NCBI GenBank assembly: GCA_032128395.1
Contig: JAQBGV010000174.1
Location: forward strand, 1-12,119
Direction of reading: 5' to 3'
Source of the DNA: JAQBGV01 sp032128395
Lineage (GTDB): Bacteria; Planctomycetota; UBA8108; UBA1146
Length of the DNA: 12,119 nt
Positions 1 through 6,495 of this stretch are shown here, in pieces. Under the pieces are notes generated by a model. The model made no database searches and was not told where the DNA came from. It worked only from the letters and a program-made list of their open reading frames with translations. Positions within the stretch are counted from its first letter, which is position 1; the number at the start of each line of letters is the position of its first letter. Both the position numbers and the translations under genes were made by a program.

Positions 1-1
1 C

Positions 2-376
2 ACTGCCGAGGACATTCTCGACAAGCTCGCTTACGTCCTCGCAAATCCCGTCGCCGCCGGCCTCGTCGACCAGGGCACCGCCTGGCCCGGGCTGATCAGC
101 CATCCTCGAGATCTCCTCGAGGGCGCCAGCGTCTACGAAGCAATGCGCCCGAAATTCTTCTTCTCTCCGCGCTCGAAACTCCCGACCAAGGTCGAGCTGC
201 GAATCGGGTGTCCACCCGCGCTGAGGAGCCGCCCGCGCAATGAGGTGGTTCATGACCTAGTAGAGCGGCGCGAGATGAAGGAAGCCGCGGCAAGACAGCG
301 CATGGAAGAACTTGCCAGCATCCCGAACCAGGTCGGCGACAGGTCAGCGACAACTCATTGCGCTGCTGGCACTTGA
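2..376 (+). CDS. REP-associated tyrosine transposase (IS200-like), C-terminal fragment
   Basis: The reading frame is open from the window edge and ends at TGA 374-376, giving 124 visible residues. It begins with a segment containing KLAYVLANPVAAGLV, the hallmark found after the catalytic domain of IS200-like Y1 transposases of the RAYT group (usually written Y-x-x-x-N-P-V-x-A-G-L-V). A WPGL motif follows, then a stretch around RPKFFF and LPTKVEL that recurs in a long RAYT-like subfamily of GC-rich bacteria. The catalytic HUH and Tyr motifs would lie upstream, outside the window. Family members of this type, as I recall them, continue well past this point. Here the protein ends in an unrelated-looking tail (GDRSATTHCAAGT), so the gene may be C-terminally truncated or frameshifted. 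Family assignment is fairly secure; whether the gene is functional cannot be judged. Confidence 0.72.
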   Translation, partial: TAEDILDKLAYVLANPVAAGLVDQGTAWPGLISHPRDLLEGASVYEAMRPKFFFSPRSKLPTKVELRIGCPPALRSRPRNEVVHDLVERREMKEAAARQRMEELASIPNQVGDRSATTHCAAGT

Positions 377-418
377 GAATCTGGCCGGGTTCGGGGATGG
401 CCGGATGGCCCGGACTCG

Positions 419-1450
419 CTACTCCTCCGTCGCCTCCAGCGGCACGAGATCCATCAGGAAGTCGGACGCCACCCAATGGACCGCGGCGCATCCGACCACC
501 CCGCCGTCCGAGAAGTGGCTGTAGTTCACCCACCCCGAGGCGCCGAAGTGGTCGTTCTTTCCGTTCGCGCCGAACCCGATCTGGAAGGGCTTCGTCGCGC
601 TGAAAGGATAGGTGACGAGATTCACCCGGTCGAGGGGGTCGCCGACATGGATCAGTTCGCCGCCGCGCGGGACGATCCCGTAGTAGTCGTACTTTCCATC
701 GTGTACGACCGGATCGAAGTCCACCCACACGTCGAAGGGGCCCGCGCGCCCATCCGCGAGCCACTCCGCGGGGAGGAAATCACCATTGAACGAGTTCGCG
801 AAGACTTCTCCGGTGATGCGCGCACTCCCGTCGGCGAAGAGCGCGAGGATCAGATCACCGTCGAACGTGACCTCGTGCTTCGGCTCGCCGTCGAAGAAGC
901 CATCGAGGCGGAGCAGATAGTGGAGCGGTTCCCCGGTGTTCTTCTCGAACGCGGCACTCGCGTGCCCGGTGATCGCTTCGATTCTATACTCCTCGACCGG
1001 TAGGGCTCCGAGGGAGTAGTGGAGGAGCGGCTGGTTGCCACTCAGGTCGAGGTCGGGAACCACGACGGCGATCACTTCCCCCGCCGCACCGATCGTCAGG
1101 GCGGGCGACATGCCGAAGCGCTGGCCGTCCCAGGCGGTCTCGACCACCACCACCTTCTCGTTCCAGAGGACGAGCCCGAGCGCGCAACCTTCCTCCGCGG
1201 TGACCTCGAGTTGGAGGCGACCGATCTCGGTCCCCTTCGGGTCGTAGTGGAGGAGTTGCCCATCCTCTCGGACGAGGAGGCAATTCCCGTCGGCGAGTGC
1301 GCCGAGGACGGTCGGCACGGGGTCTTCCACCCCGGGGTCGCTCGGAGCACCCCCTCTTCCCCCCACATTGCCGCAGCCCAGCGTGAGGCCGAGGGTGAGC
1401 ACGATGCATGCGATCATCACGCCGAAGCCGATGCTATGTCCTGTGAACAA
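419..1450 (-). CDS. Secreted or lipid-anchored protein of unknown function
   Basis: I do not recognise a named family. The frame stays open up to a TTG at 1600, but the first 50 codons look non-coding and have no ribosome binding site. A TTG at 1448-1450 has GAGGAG (1457-1462) six bases upstream and is my preferred start, giving 343 residues. An ATG at 1415-1417 is an alternative. A hydrophobic stretch (IACIVLTLGLTLGC) then ends at a Cys followed by Gly/Asn. This resembles a lipoprotein signal, although TLGC is an imperfect lipobox and the n-region has no Lys or Arg. The mature part is acidic and beta-rich in appearance, with no transmembrane segment. Near the C-terminus is FGANGKNDHFGASGWVNY, which resembles the N-K-N-x-x-x-G-x-S-G-W motif seen in many PEP-CTERM-type secreted beta-sandwich proteins, but no PEP-CTERM anchor follows. 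The gene is divergent from the M4 protease. A structural or surface role is inference. Confidence 0.7.
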   Translation of the reverse strand: MFTGHSIGFGVMIACIVLTLGLTLGCGNVGGRGGAPSDPGVEDPVPTVLGALADGNCLLVREDGQLLHYDPKGTEIGRLQLEVTAEEGCALGLVLWNEKVVVVETAWDGQRFGMSPALTIGAAGEVIAVVVPDLDLSGNQPLLHYSLGALPVEEYRIEAITGHASAAFEKNTGEPLHYLLRLDGFFDGEPKHEVTFDGDLILALFADGSARITGEVFANSFNGDFLPAEWLADGRAGPFDVWVDFDPVVHDGKYDYYGIVPRGGELIHVGDPLDRVNLVTYPFSATKPFQIGFGANGKNDHFGASGWVNYSHFSDGGVVGCAAVHWVASDFLMDLVPLEATEE

Positions 1451-1456
1451 CCGGCA

Positions 1457-1462
1457 CTCCTC
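1457..1462 (-). promoter_or_regulatory. Ribosome binding site supporting a TTG start
   Basis: The minus strand reads GAGGAG here, six bases before TTG 1450-1448. No comparable site precedes the upstream TTG at 1600 or the ATG at 1417, so this site decides the start proposed for the unknown lipoprotein-like gene. Confidence 0.5.
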
Positions 1463-1680
1463 GGGCACTTGTGTGGTGGTGAGGGCGCGGTCCGCACCCA
1501 GAGGGGTTGGAGCAAGGACGGTGCCCGGGGATGGCCCTTCGGGGGAGTCTTCGGGGAATCCGCGGTCTGAATTCCGACACATCGTCCAGATTCGTGACAA
1601 CTGAGGGGCCCCGAGGTGGACGGAGATGGCGCCACCGAGGTAGCATCTTCAAGCCGCACACCACTTTCGGAAGAGGCCCG

Positions 1681-2796
1681 ATGTCGTCGAGTCAGCCGCC
1701 ACGCTTCACCGGTCCCTGGCGCGGCATCATCCCTCCCTTCCTCCTCGAGAACCTCGCGAACTCGAGCGACCCCGATCTCCGGGCGATCGCCGCCGAGAAC
1801 GAAGAGGTCGCGCGACTCTGTCGCCTCGCGCGCTGCTCCCGGATCGACGCCATCGCCAGCGCCCCGGCCCAACACCCGCTCGCCGCGCTCGCGCTCCCGA
1901 CGACCCTCCGCTCCCTCGACCGGAGAATCTTCGATGTCGAGAACCGCACGATCGGGTCCCTCCCCGGACGCTTGGTCCGCGAGGAGGGGGACGAACAGAC
2001 CGGCGATCCCGCGGTCGATGAGGCGTACGACTACTCGGGAATCGTGCACGAGTTCTTCCGGAAACGGTTCGGACGAGCCTCGCTCGACGACCGCGGCCTT
2101 CCTCTGATCTCGTCCGTCCACGTCGGCCGCCGCTTCGCGAACGCGTTCTGGGACGGCGAGCAGATGGTCTACGGCGACGGGGACGGCAGGGTGTTCCTGC
2201 GCTTCACCCGCTCCCTCGATGTCGTCGCCCACGAGATGTGCCACGGGGTGATCCAGTACACGAGCAACTTGGTCTACGAGGACGAGCCGGGGGCACTGAA
2301 CGAGAGCTTCTGCGACGTCTTCGGGGTGATGATCCGGCAGTGGGCCAAGGGCGAGAGCGTCGATGTGGCGAGCTGGCTCGTAGGGGAGGAGCTGATCACC
2401 CCTGCCCCCACCCGGCGGGCGCTCCGCGATCTCTCCGCCCCCGGCACCGCGTACGCCGGAGACCCGTTCCTGGGGGACGATCCTCAGCCGGCCCACACTT
2501 CCGACCAGTACCGGGGCTCCGCCGACCTCGGCGGCGTGCACGTAAATTCCGGGATCCCGAACCACGCGTTCTACCTCACCGCGATGGAGCTCGGCGGGTT
2601 CGCGTTCGAGGCGGCCGGAGAGATCTGGTACCGTACACTCCTCGAGCTGCGCCCCAGGAGTTCGTTCTCGGAGTGCGCAGAGACCTGCGTCCAGGTCGCG
2701 ACCCGTCTCTACGGAGCGGGCAGTCCGGAGCAGCTCGCGGTCCGCCGCGCCTGGAGCGCGGTGGGCGTCTCGGTGATCGGGAGGACGTTTGCGTGA
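1681..2796 (+). CDS. Protealysin-like M4 family zinc metalloprotease
   Basis: A 371-residue thermolysin-family (M4) endopeptidase. HEMCH (H184, E185, H188) is the HExxH zinc and catalytic motif. NESFCD (N207-D212) supplies the third zinc ligand E208. GGVHVNSGIPNHAFY contains H287, equivalent to thermolysin His231, which stabilises the transition state. All core catalytic residues are present. There is no signal peptide or long FTP/PepSY propeptide. Instead the N-terminus carries a short propeptide with IIPPFLL (residues 16-22), the PPYLL-type motif of the protealysin subgroup, and LPGRLVR near residue 94 marks the approach to the mature enzyme. Protealysins are synthesised as cytoplasmic zymogens, so an intracellular or non-classically released enzyme is likely. 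The ATG at 1681 has GGAAGAGG just upstream; the frame is open further 5-prime but without protein-like sequence. The stop overlaps the start of the inhibitor gene by four bases (GTGA), implying translational coupling. Confidence 0.93.
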   Translation: MSSSQPPRFTGPWRGIIPPFLLENLANSSDPDLRAIAAENEEVARLCRLARCSRIDAIASAPAQHPLAALALPTTLRSLDRRIFDVENRTIGSLPGRLVREEGDEQTGDPAVDEAYDYSGIVHEFFRKRFGRASLDDRGLPLISSVHVGRRFANAFWDGEQMVYGDGDGRVFLRFTRSLDVVAHEMCHGVIQYTSNLVYEDEPGALNESFCDVFGVMIRQWAKGESVDVASWLVGEELITPAPTRRALRDLSAPGTAYAGDPFLGDDPQPAHTSDQYRGSADLGGVHVNSGIPNHAFYLTAMELGGFAFEAAGEIWYRTLLELRPRSSFSECAETCVQVATRLYGAGSPEQLAVRRAWSAVGVSVIGRTFA

Positions 2797-3125
2797 GAAT
2801 CCAGCTCAGACGCACCGGGGGGTTCGCCGGAGTGTCGATGGAGTGTCGGGTCGCCACCGAGGAACTCACACTCCCTGAGCGGCAAGAACTCGAGGGGCTG
2901 CTCGAGGCAGCACAACCCGATGGATTGCGCTCCGACGTGAGCGGCTCCGACGGTTGCGCCTCTGACCGCCGTACTGGTGCCCGCGATCTCCTCCGCTATG
3001 AACTGTCGATCGATCGAGATGATCATCCGATCGAACTCTCCTTCGACGATGCGACCCTCCCCGAGAGCCTGCTCCCCCTGATCGATTGGCTCGCGGCCCG
3101 GCTCGGACCGACCGTCGGCAAGTGA
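2793..3125 (+). CDS. Emfourin-type protealysin inhibitor
   Basis: A 110-residue protein starting at GTG 2793, which overlaps the protease stop codon (GTGA, 2793-2796). GGGAGG lies seven bases upstream. It matches the emfourin family (proteinaceous inhibitors of M4 protealysin-like proteases) in its opening strand MRIQLRRTGGFAG, the LPERQELEGLLEAA helix (27-40), a central RYELSID strand (69-75), and the closing LPESLLPLIDWL helix (89-100). The usual length of the family is about 110-120 residues. Emfourin is known to bind protealysin tightly, and the two genes are typically adjacent. Here it presumably restrains the protease encoded immediately upstream. Neither protein has a signal peptide, so both would share the cytoplasm. 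The Asp/Ser-rich loop (49-60) is probably flexible. Assignment is by motif recognition plus context. Confidence 0.87.
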   Translation: MRIQLRRTGGFAGVSMECRVATEELTLPERQELEGLLEAAQPDGLRSDVSGSDGCASDRRTGARDLLRYELSIDRDDHPIELSFDDATLPESLLPLIDWLAARLGPTVGK

Positions 3126-4735
3126 AGGTCCTCGCAAACCTGCGCGCGATCGTTCTCGCCGGGGGGATCATCGCCATTGCGTTGATTCTCGCGGCGCCGG
3201 ACCGAGAAGCTCTGGCGCAGCCGGGCGAATCCGAACCGTTCCCCTCCGCCTCCGAGTGCGCTCCCTGCCACAGTCGCTCGCCGAAGAGCACGGCGTTCAT
3301 CTCAGCCGATGGGGAGGATCTGTCGCAACACGGGCTCTGGCAGGGATCGATGATGGCGCAGTCCTTCTTCGACCCGTACTGGCGAGCCGCCGTCGAAGAG
3401 GAGCTCCGATCGCTCGGCGAGGTTTCGGGGAAGTTCGATGTCCTGTGCGTGCGGTGCCACGCCCCGGCCGCCTCTTATGGAGCGGGGATCCGCGGCGAGC
3501 CTCTTCCGGGGCTCACGGCCGCGCTCTTGGATCCGATCGCCGCCGAAGGCGTGACCTGCTCGCTCTGCCACCGGATCTCCGGGGCCACCATCGCCGAAGG
3601 GGATCCTCACTCGGGGAAGCTGCAGTTCGGCCCCCTCGGACTCTACCGCGGACCGCTCGAGACTCCGGGGACCCCGAGCAATCCTCCGGAGGGGATCGAG
3701 CACGGGTTCGACTACCTCTTCGAGGATTCCGCTCTCTGCGCGGTGTGCCATACCCTCCGCACGAGCCATGCTTCGGGGGACACTCCCTTCATCGAACAGT
3801 CCCCGTATCTCGAGTGGCAAAACAGCGTGTACTCGGACGAGGTGTTCCCGACGAAGGACTCGCGAAGCTGCCAGGAGTGCCATATGCCGCTCGCCAAGCC
3901 CAGCCGACTGGCACGCGCGCCGGACGGGGGGGACGAACCGATCCCGGTGCGAACACACATCGAGACCCACTCGTTCCTCGGGGGGAACGCGTTCATCCTC
4001 GACATGCTCGCCGATCACGCCGAAGAGCTCGGAGTGATCTCCGATCCCGAGACGATCCGAAGAGGCGCCCGGATGACCCGCCGCTTCCTCGCCACGAAGA
4101 CCGCTCGACTCTCTGCGACCGTTCCCGAGCGACAGGGAGGGCGGCTGCGCTTCGACGTCGGCATCGAGAGTCTCGTCGGCCACAAGTTCCCGAGCGCGTA
4201 TCCCTCCCGTCGGGCGTGGCTGGAGGTCGTCGTCAGCCGGGGGGGCGAGATCGTCTTCGCGAGTGGAACACCCGATGAGGAGGGACGAATCGCCGCAGCC
4301 GATCGGCATCCGCTCCCGCACATCACCCGGATCGCCTCACCCGAGGACGTCCTGATCTACGAGATGGTCCCGGTGGACTCGGCAGGACGGACGACGACGA
4401 AGCTCCTGCGGATGACCCGCCGAGTGAAGGACAATCGCCTCCTCCCCCGCGGTTGGCAGAGGGCTGGACCCCACGGGGAGGAGACCGCGCCGGTCGGGGT
4501 CGAGGGAGATCCGGACTTCGTCGCCGGCGGCGACCGGGTGGCGATCGACCTCCCCATCGCCGGGCGGGGTCCTCTCGAGGTCGAACTCCGGCTGCGGTAC
4601 CAGACCATTCCACCGAACTGGGTGACGCCGCTCCGAAAGACCGATGGCCCCGCCGCGACGCGGTTCGTGCGCCTCTATGACTCCAGGGATCGCCGCGGCG
4701 AGACGATCGACGAGCTCCTCCTGCACGTGGAGTGA
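3122..4735 (+). CDS. Exported pentaheme c-type cytochrome
   Basis: A 537-residue protein with five CxxCH heme-attachment motifs: CAPCH (46-50), CVRCH (109-113), CSLCH (146-150), CAVCH (206-210) and CQECH (250-254). An N-terminal signal (basic start, then IVLAGGIIAIALILAA) with possible cleavage after ALA near residue 32 directs it to the periplasm, where hemes are attached. Spacing and the EGVTCSLCHR segment resemble multiheme cytochromes of the c554 type found in Planctomycetota and related groups. The heme-free C-terminal half (about 330-535) begins with an LVGHKFPSAYPSRRAWLEV segment typical of the beta-sandwich domain in these proteins. Redox partner and substrate are unknown. The start GTG 3122 overlaps the emfourin stop by four bases (GTGA). 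No good ribosome binding site is visible, so translation probably depends on coupling. A TTG at 3086 is possible but would add a polar extension before the signal peptide. Confidence 0.88.
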   Translation: MKVLANLRAIVLAGGIIAIALILAAPDREALAQPGESEPFPSASECAPCHSRSPKSTAFISADGEDLSQHGLWQGSMMAQSFFDPYWRAAVEEELRSLGEVSGKFDVLCVRCHAPAASYGAGIRGEPLPGLTAALLDPIAAEGVTCSLCHRISGATIAEGDPHSGKLQFGPLGLYRGPLETPGTPSNPPEGIEHGFDYLFEDSALCAVCHTLRTSHASGDTPFIEQSPYLEWQNSVYSDEVFPTKDSRSCQECHMPLAKPSRLARAPDGGDEPIPVRTHIETHSFLGGNAFILDMLADHAEELGVISDPETIRRGARMTRRFLATKTARLSATVPERQGGRLRFDVGIESLVGHKFPSAYPSRRAWLEVVVSRGGEIVFASGTPDEEGRIAAADRHPLPHITRIASPEDVLIYEMVPVDSAGRTTTKLLRMTRRVKDNRLLPRGWQRAGPHGEETAPVGVEGDPDFVAGGDRVAIDLPIAGRGPLEVELRLRYQTIPPNWVTPLRKTDGPAATRFVRLYDSRDRRGETIDELLLHVE

Positions 4736-4743
4736 TCTCGTCC

Positions 4744-4798
4744 GGACTCATCCGATCTCAGGACTGGGCGAGCTCGGCGCCATTCCTGAGATGAGTTC
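4744..4798. terminator. Candidate bidirectional terminator between convergent genes
   Basis: An imperfect inverted repeat lies nine bases after the cytochrome stop codon. CTCAGGA (4757-4763) pairs with TCCTGAG (4784-4790). ACTCAT (4746-4751) pairs with ATGAGT (4791-4796) after a five-base bulge. The loop contains the palindrome CGAGCTCG. There is no T-run, so Rho-independent function is uncertain. It sits between two genes that converge, which fits a shared terminator. Confidence 0.4.
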
Positions 4799-4832
4799 CT
4801 CGCCGAGAGGACGGAGTGGCGGTCTCGACAAC

Positions 4833-4859
4833 ACGCAAGAGTCTGACTCGGAAGTGCGT
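4833..4859 (-). other. Nested inverted repeat downstream of the MBL-fold hydrolase
   Basis: ACGCA (4833-4837) pairs with TGCGT (4855-4859), enclosing GAGTC-T-GACTC (4839-4849). It lies eight bases beyond the hydrolase stop on the minus strand. It may be a weak terminator or chance; no T-tract follows. Confidence 0.2.
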
Positions 4860-4866
4860 CAGATCC

Positions 4867-5637
4867 CTATACCTGGTAGGCCCGCCCCGACTCCATGATC
4901 TGGAGTCGCTCGACCCCCTCGCGCTCGAGCTCACCGATGATCTCCTCGCGGTGGGTCGGCTTCAGGTGGAGTGCATAGATTTCGGGTTTTCCGTGTAGCT
5001 TCTTCACCTCCGCCGCGAAGAGCCGCGGGGTGAGGTGCTGGGCCGCCTCGGCCAGCCACGAGAGCTGCTCGGGGAACGATGCCTCGAGGAGCACCGCCTT
5101 CAGGTGCGGGATCCGGTTCGCAGCTTCCCACAGCGCATCGCTCGGGCCGGTATCGGTGGCGACCGCGATCGCGCTCTTCCCGTCGTCGACGATGAAGCCG
5201 ACGGTCGGGACCACGTGTTGCACCGGAACCGGAAGGATCCACAACCCCTCGACCTCGACCGGAACTCCCACCTCGAGACGATGCAGTGTGATCAGTCGTT
5301 GCGGACCCTCATCGGAGATCCGGATGAAATCGGGCCAGGTCCTGTCGTTGAAAATGTCTTCACGGAGCGCGCGCTCGACCTCCTCCGTGGCGTGCACGTG
5401 CACCCCTTCCGGGTGGGCTCCGAACACGTTGTCGAGGAGGAGCGGGAGGGATGCGGTGTGGTCGATGTGAGAGTGCGAAATGAACACGTGACGAATGAGG
5501 CGCTGCATCTCGAGGTCCGGATGGAACCCGACCGATCCTCCATCGAGACAGACGTGTTCTCCCACCCGGATCGAGGTGAGGAACTGAGAACTCGCGCCAG
5601 CTCCCCCTACGGTAGAGGGGAGAAGTTCCACTCTCAT
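4867..5637 (-). CDS. MBL-fold hydrolase, class II cyclic-nucleotide phosphodiesterase-like
   Basis: A 256-residue cytoplasmic metallo-beta-lactamase-fold hydrolase. The zinc-binding signature is HSHIDH (H55, H57, D59, H60). Further candidate metal ligands are H141 (PVPVQHVVP), D162 (TDTGPSD) and H224 (ALHLKPTH). The run LIRHVFISHSHIDHTASLPLL, preceded by CLDGGSVG, resembles the class II cyclic nucleotide phosphodiesterase signature (HxHxDHxx[GS]LP) of yeast PDE1 and bacterial homologues. The fold is secure. The cAMP/cGMP substrate is inferred, with support from the cyclic-nucleotide-binding gene directly upstream in the same direction. The ATG at 5637 has GAGG six bases upstream; the frame is open beyond it but that sequence belongs to the neighbouring gene in another frame. 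Alternative roles include another small phosphodiester or a lactone hydrolase. Confidence 0.82.
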   Translation of the reverse strand: MRVELLPSTVGGAGASSQFLTSIRVGEHVCLDGGSVGFHPDLEMQRLIRHVFISHSHIDHTASLPLLLDNVFGAHPEGVHVHATEEVERALREDIFNDRTWPDFIRISDEGPQRLITLHRLEVGVPVEVEGLWILPVPVQHVVPTVGFIVDDGKSAIAVATDTGPSDALWEAANRIPHLKAVLLEASFPEQLSWLAEAAQHLTPRLFAAEVKKLHGKPEIYALHLKPTHREEIIGELEREGVERLQIMESGRAYQV

Positions 5638-5665
5638 CGCCGACCTCGTTTCCCGACTCCAGCGG

Positions 5666-6106
5666 TCACGAGACCAGCAGGTCGCCGACCGCAGCGAGGC
5701 GGCGTGCGAGGAGGCGGCAGATGTTGAGCGTGATCTTGTGCGCGACCGGGTCCTCGGAATCGAGGAGCTGTTGGAACCGTTCCCGCGTGGTTCTCTTGAG
5801 CCGACCATCGCGGATGCAGACGACGGAGGCGGAGCGGACCGATTCATCGAAGAGGGACATCTCTCCGAAGGTCGACATCTCTTCCAGGCGAGCGATCGTC
5901 TGCGATTTCCCCCCGACCGACTTCCGTACCTCGAAGACCCCAGCGCCGATCACGTAGAGTCCTCCCCCTAGCTGCCCCTCCTCGATCACCGTCCCGCCGG
6001 TGGTGAACTCGATGTTCTCGGCTGGGGTGATGAATCGAGAGATCTCGTCGGGGGCCAGCCCGTCGAAGATCGGGGCTCGGGGGAATCGTTCGACGATCGG
6101 GTCCAC
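5666..6106 (-). CDS. Stand-alone cyclic nucleotide-binding domain protein
   Basis: A 146-residue single-domain protein of the CRP/PKA-regulatory-subunit cNMP-binding fold. Residues 14-110 contain the beta-roll, with the usual glycine turns (TTGGTVIEEGQLGGGLYVIGAG around 35-56). The phosphate-binding cassette is FGEMSLFDESVRSAS (80-94), with the conserved Glu (E82) and Arg (R91) that contact ribose and phosphate, so ligand binding looks intact. The C-terminal helix (118-146) is amphipathic. No helix-turn-helix, kinase or channel domain follows, so it cannot bind DNA like CRP by itself. The start GTG 6106 is chosen because AGAGGA (6113-6118) lies six bases upstream; the upstream frame is low-complexity. 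The stop is 28 bases before the hydrolase start, suggesting one operon. Its effector partner is unknown; a receptor role in cyclic-nucleotide signalling is inferred. Confidence 0.85.
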   Translation of the reverse strand: MDPIVERFPRAPIFDGLAPDEISRFITPAENIEFTTGGTVIEEGQLGGGLYVIGAGVFEVRKSVGGKSQTIARLEEMSTFGEMSLFDESVRSASVVCIRDGRLKRTTRERFQQLLDSEDPVAHKITLNICRLLARRLAAVGDLLVS

Positions 6107-6172
6107 GGGTATTCCTCTCCGGTCTCCCCGAGGTTGCGCACCCCGAGGCGCCGAACACGCTATCCGAGCATT

Positions 6173-6235
6173 CCCAGAGCTGCAACGACGCCTTGATCGG
6201 GACCGCTGGACACTGCGCATGCTCCCCAGAGCTGC
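6173..6235. repeat. 11-base direct repeat in divergent promoter region
   Basis: CCCAGAGCTGC occurs at 6173-6183 and 6225-6235, 52 bases apart, each preceded a few bases earlier by GCAT. It could be a pair of regulator-binding sites for either divergent gene; this is not established. Confidence 0.35.
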
Positions 6236-6481
6236 GAGCACGGTGTGAAGACTGGGAACGGGCGGTTTCCCGATAGCGCCGCCCCGGTTCGACCGTGTAT
6301 CGTGTGTTCGCCTGTATGCGCCCCGGGTCCGGGGGGATCGGGAGTACCAGCCCAGATCGACTCCGGAACGATTCGGGCTCTGAGGGGGGACTCGGCGACA
6401 CCCCGCCCCGTTCGCCGACGGGTCCATCGACCCGCGATCTCCTCTATTCGGGTCGGAAGCAAGCGCTCCCCTATGGGACGC

Positions 6482-6489
6482 AAGAGGAG
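6482..6489 (+). promoter_or_regulatory. Ribosome binding site deciding the Ig-repeat protein start
   Basis: AAGAGGAG ends directly before ATG 6490 and six bases before ATG 6496. The second ATG has normal spacing and opens a clean signal peptide, so it is preferred. Confidence 0.6.
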
Positions 6490-6495
6490 ATGGTG

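Larger units (their letters stand above)
6107..6495. other. 389-base divergent intergenic region
   Basis: This gap separates the start of the cNMP-binding gene (leftward) from the start of the giant Ig-repeat protein (rightward) and should hold both promoters. No convincing -35/-10 pair was found. It contains an 11-base direct repeat, CCCAGAGCTGC, at 6173-6183 and 6225-6235, and a hairpin CGGGTC-CATC-GACCCG at 6419-6434. The frame of the Ig-repeat gene is open back to 6295, but that part is Pro/Arg/Gly-rich and not protein-like. Confidence 0.5.

Noticed and set aside
385..413. CCGGG/CCCGG inverted repeat between the transposase fragment and the unknown lipoprotein-like gene
   Set aside because: The stem is only five base pairs with a 19-base loop and no T-run, too weak to call a terminator in GC-rich DNA.
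1417..2565. A 382-residue minus-strand open frame opposite the M4 protease
   Set aside because: The plus strand has all M4 catalytic motifs; the minus-strand translation has no recognisable domain and crosses into the divergent gene.
3302..4321. A 339-residue minus-strand open frame opposite the cytochrome
   Set aside because: The plus strand carries five CxxCH motifs and a signal peptide; the antisense product is a GC-driven shadow.
5666..6106. CRP-family transcription factor
   Set aside because: The protein ends after the cNMP-binding domain and its helix; no DNA-binding helix-turn-helix is encoded before the stop.
6295..6495. N-terminal extension of the Ig-repeat protein
   Set aside because: The extension is Pro/Gly/Arg/Ser-rich, would precede a good signal peptide, and a strong ribosome binding site supports the start at 6496.
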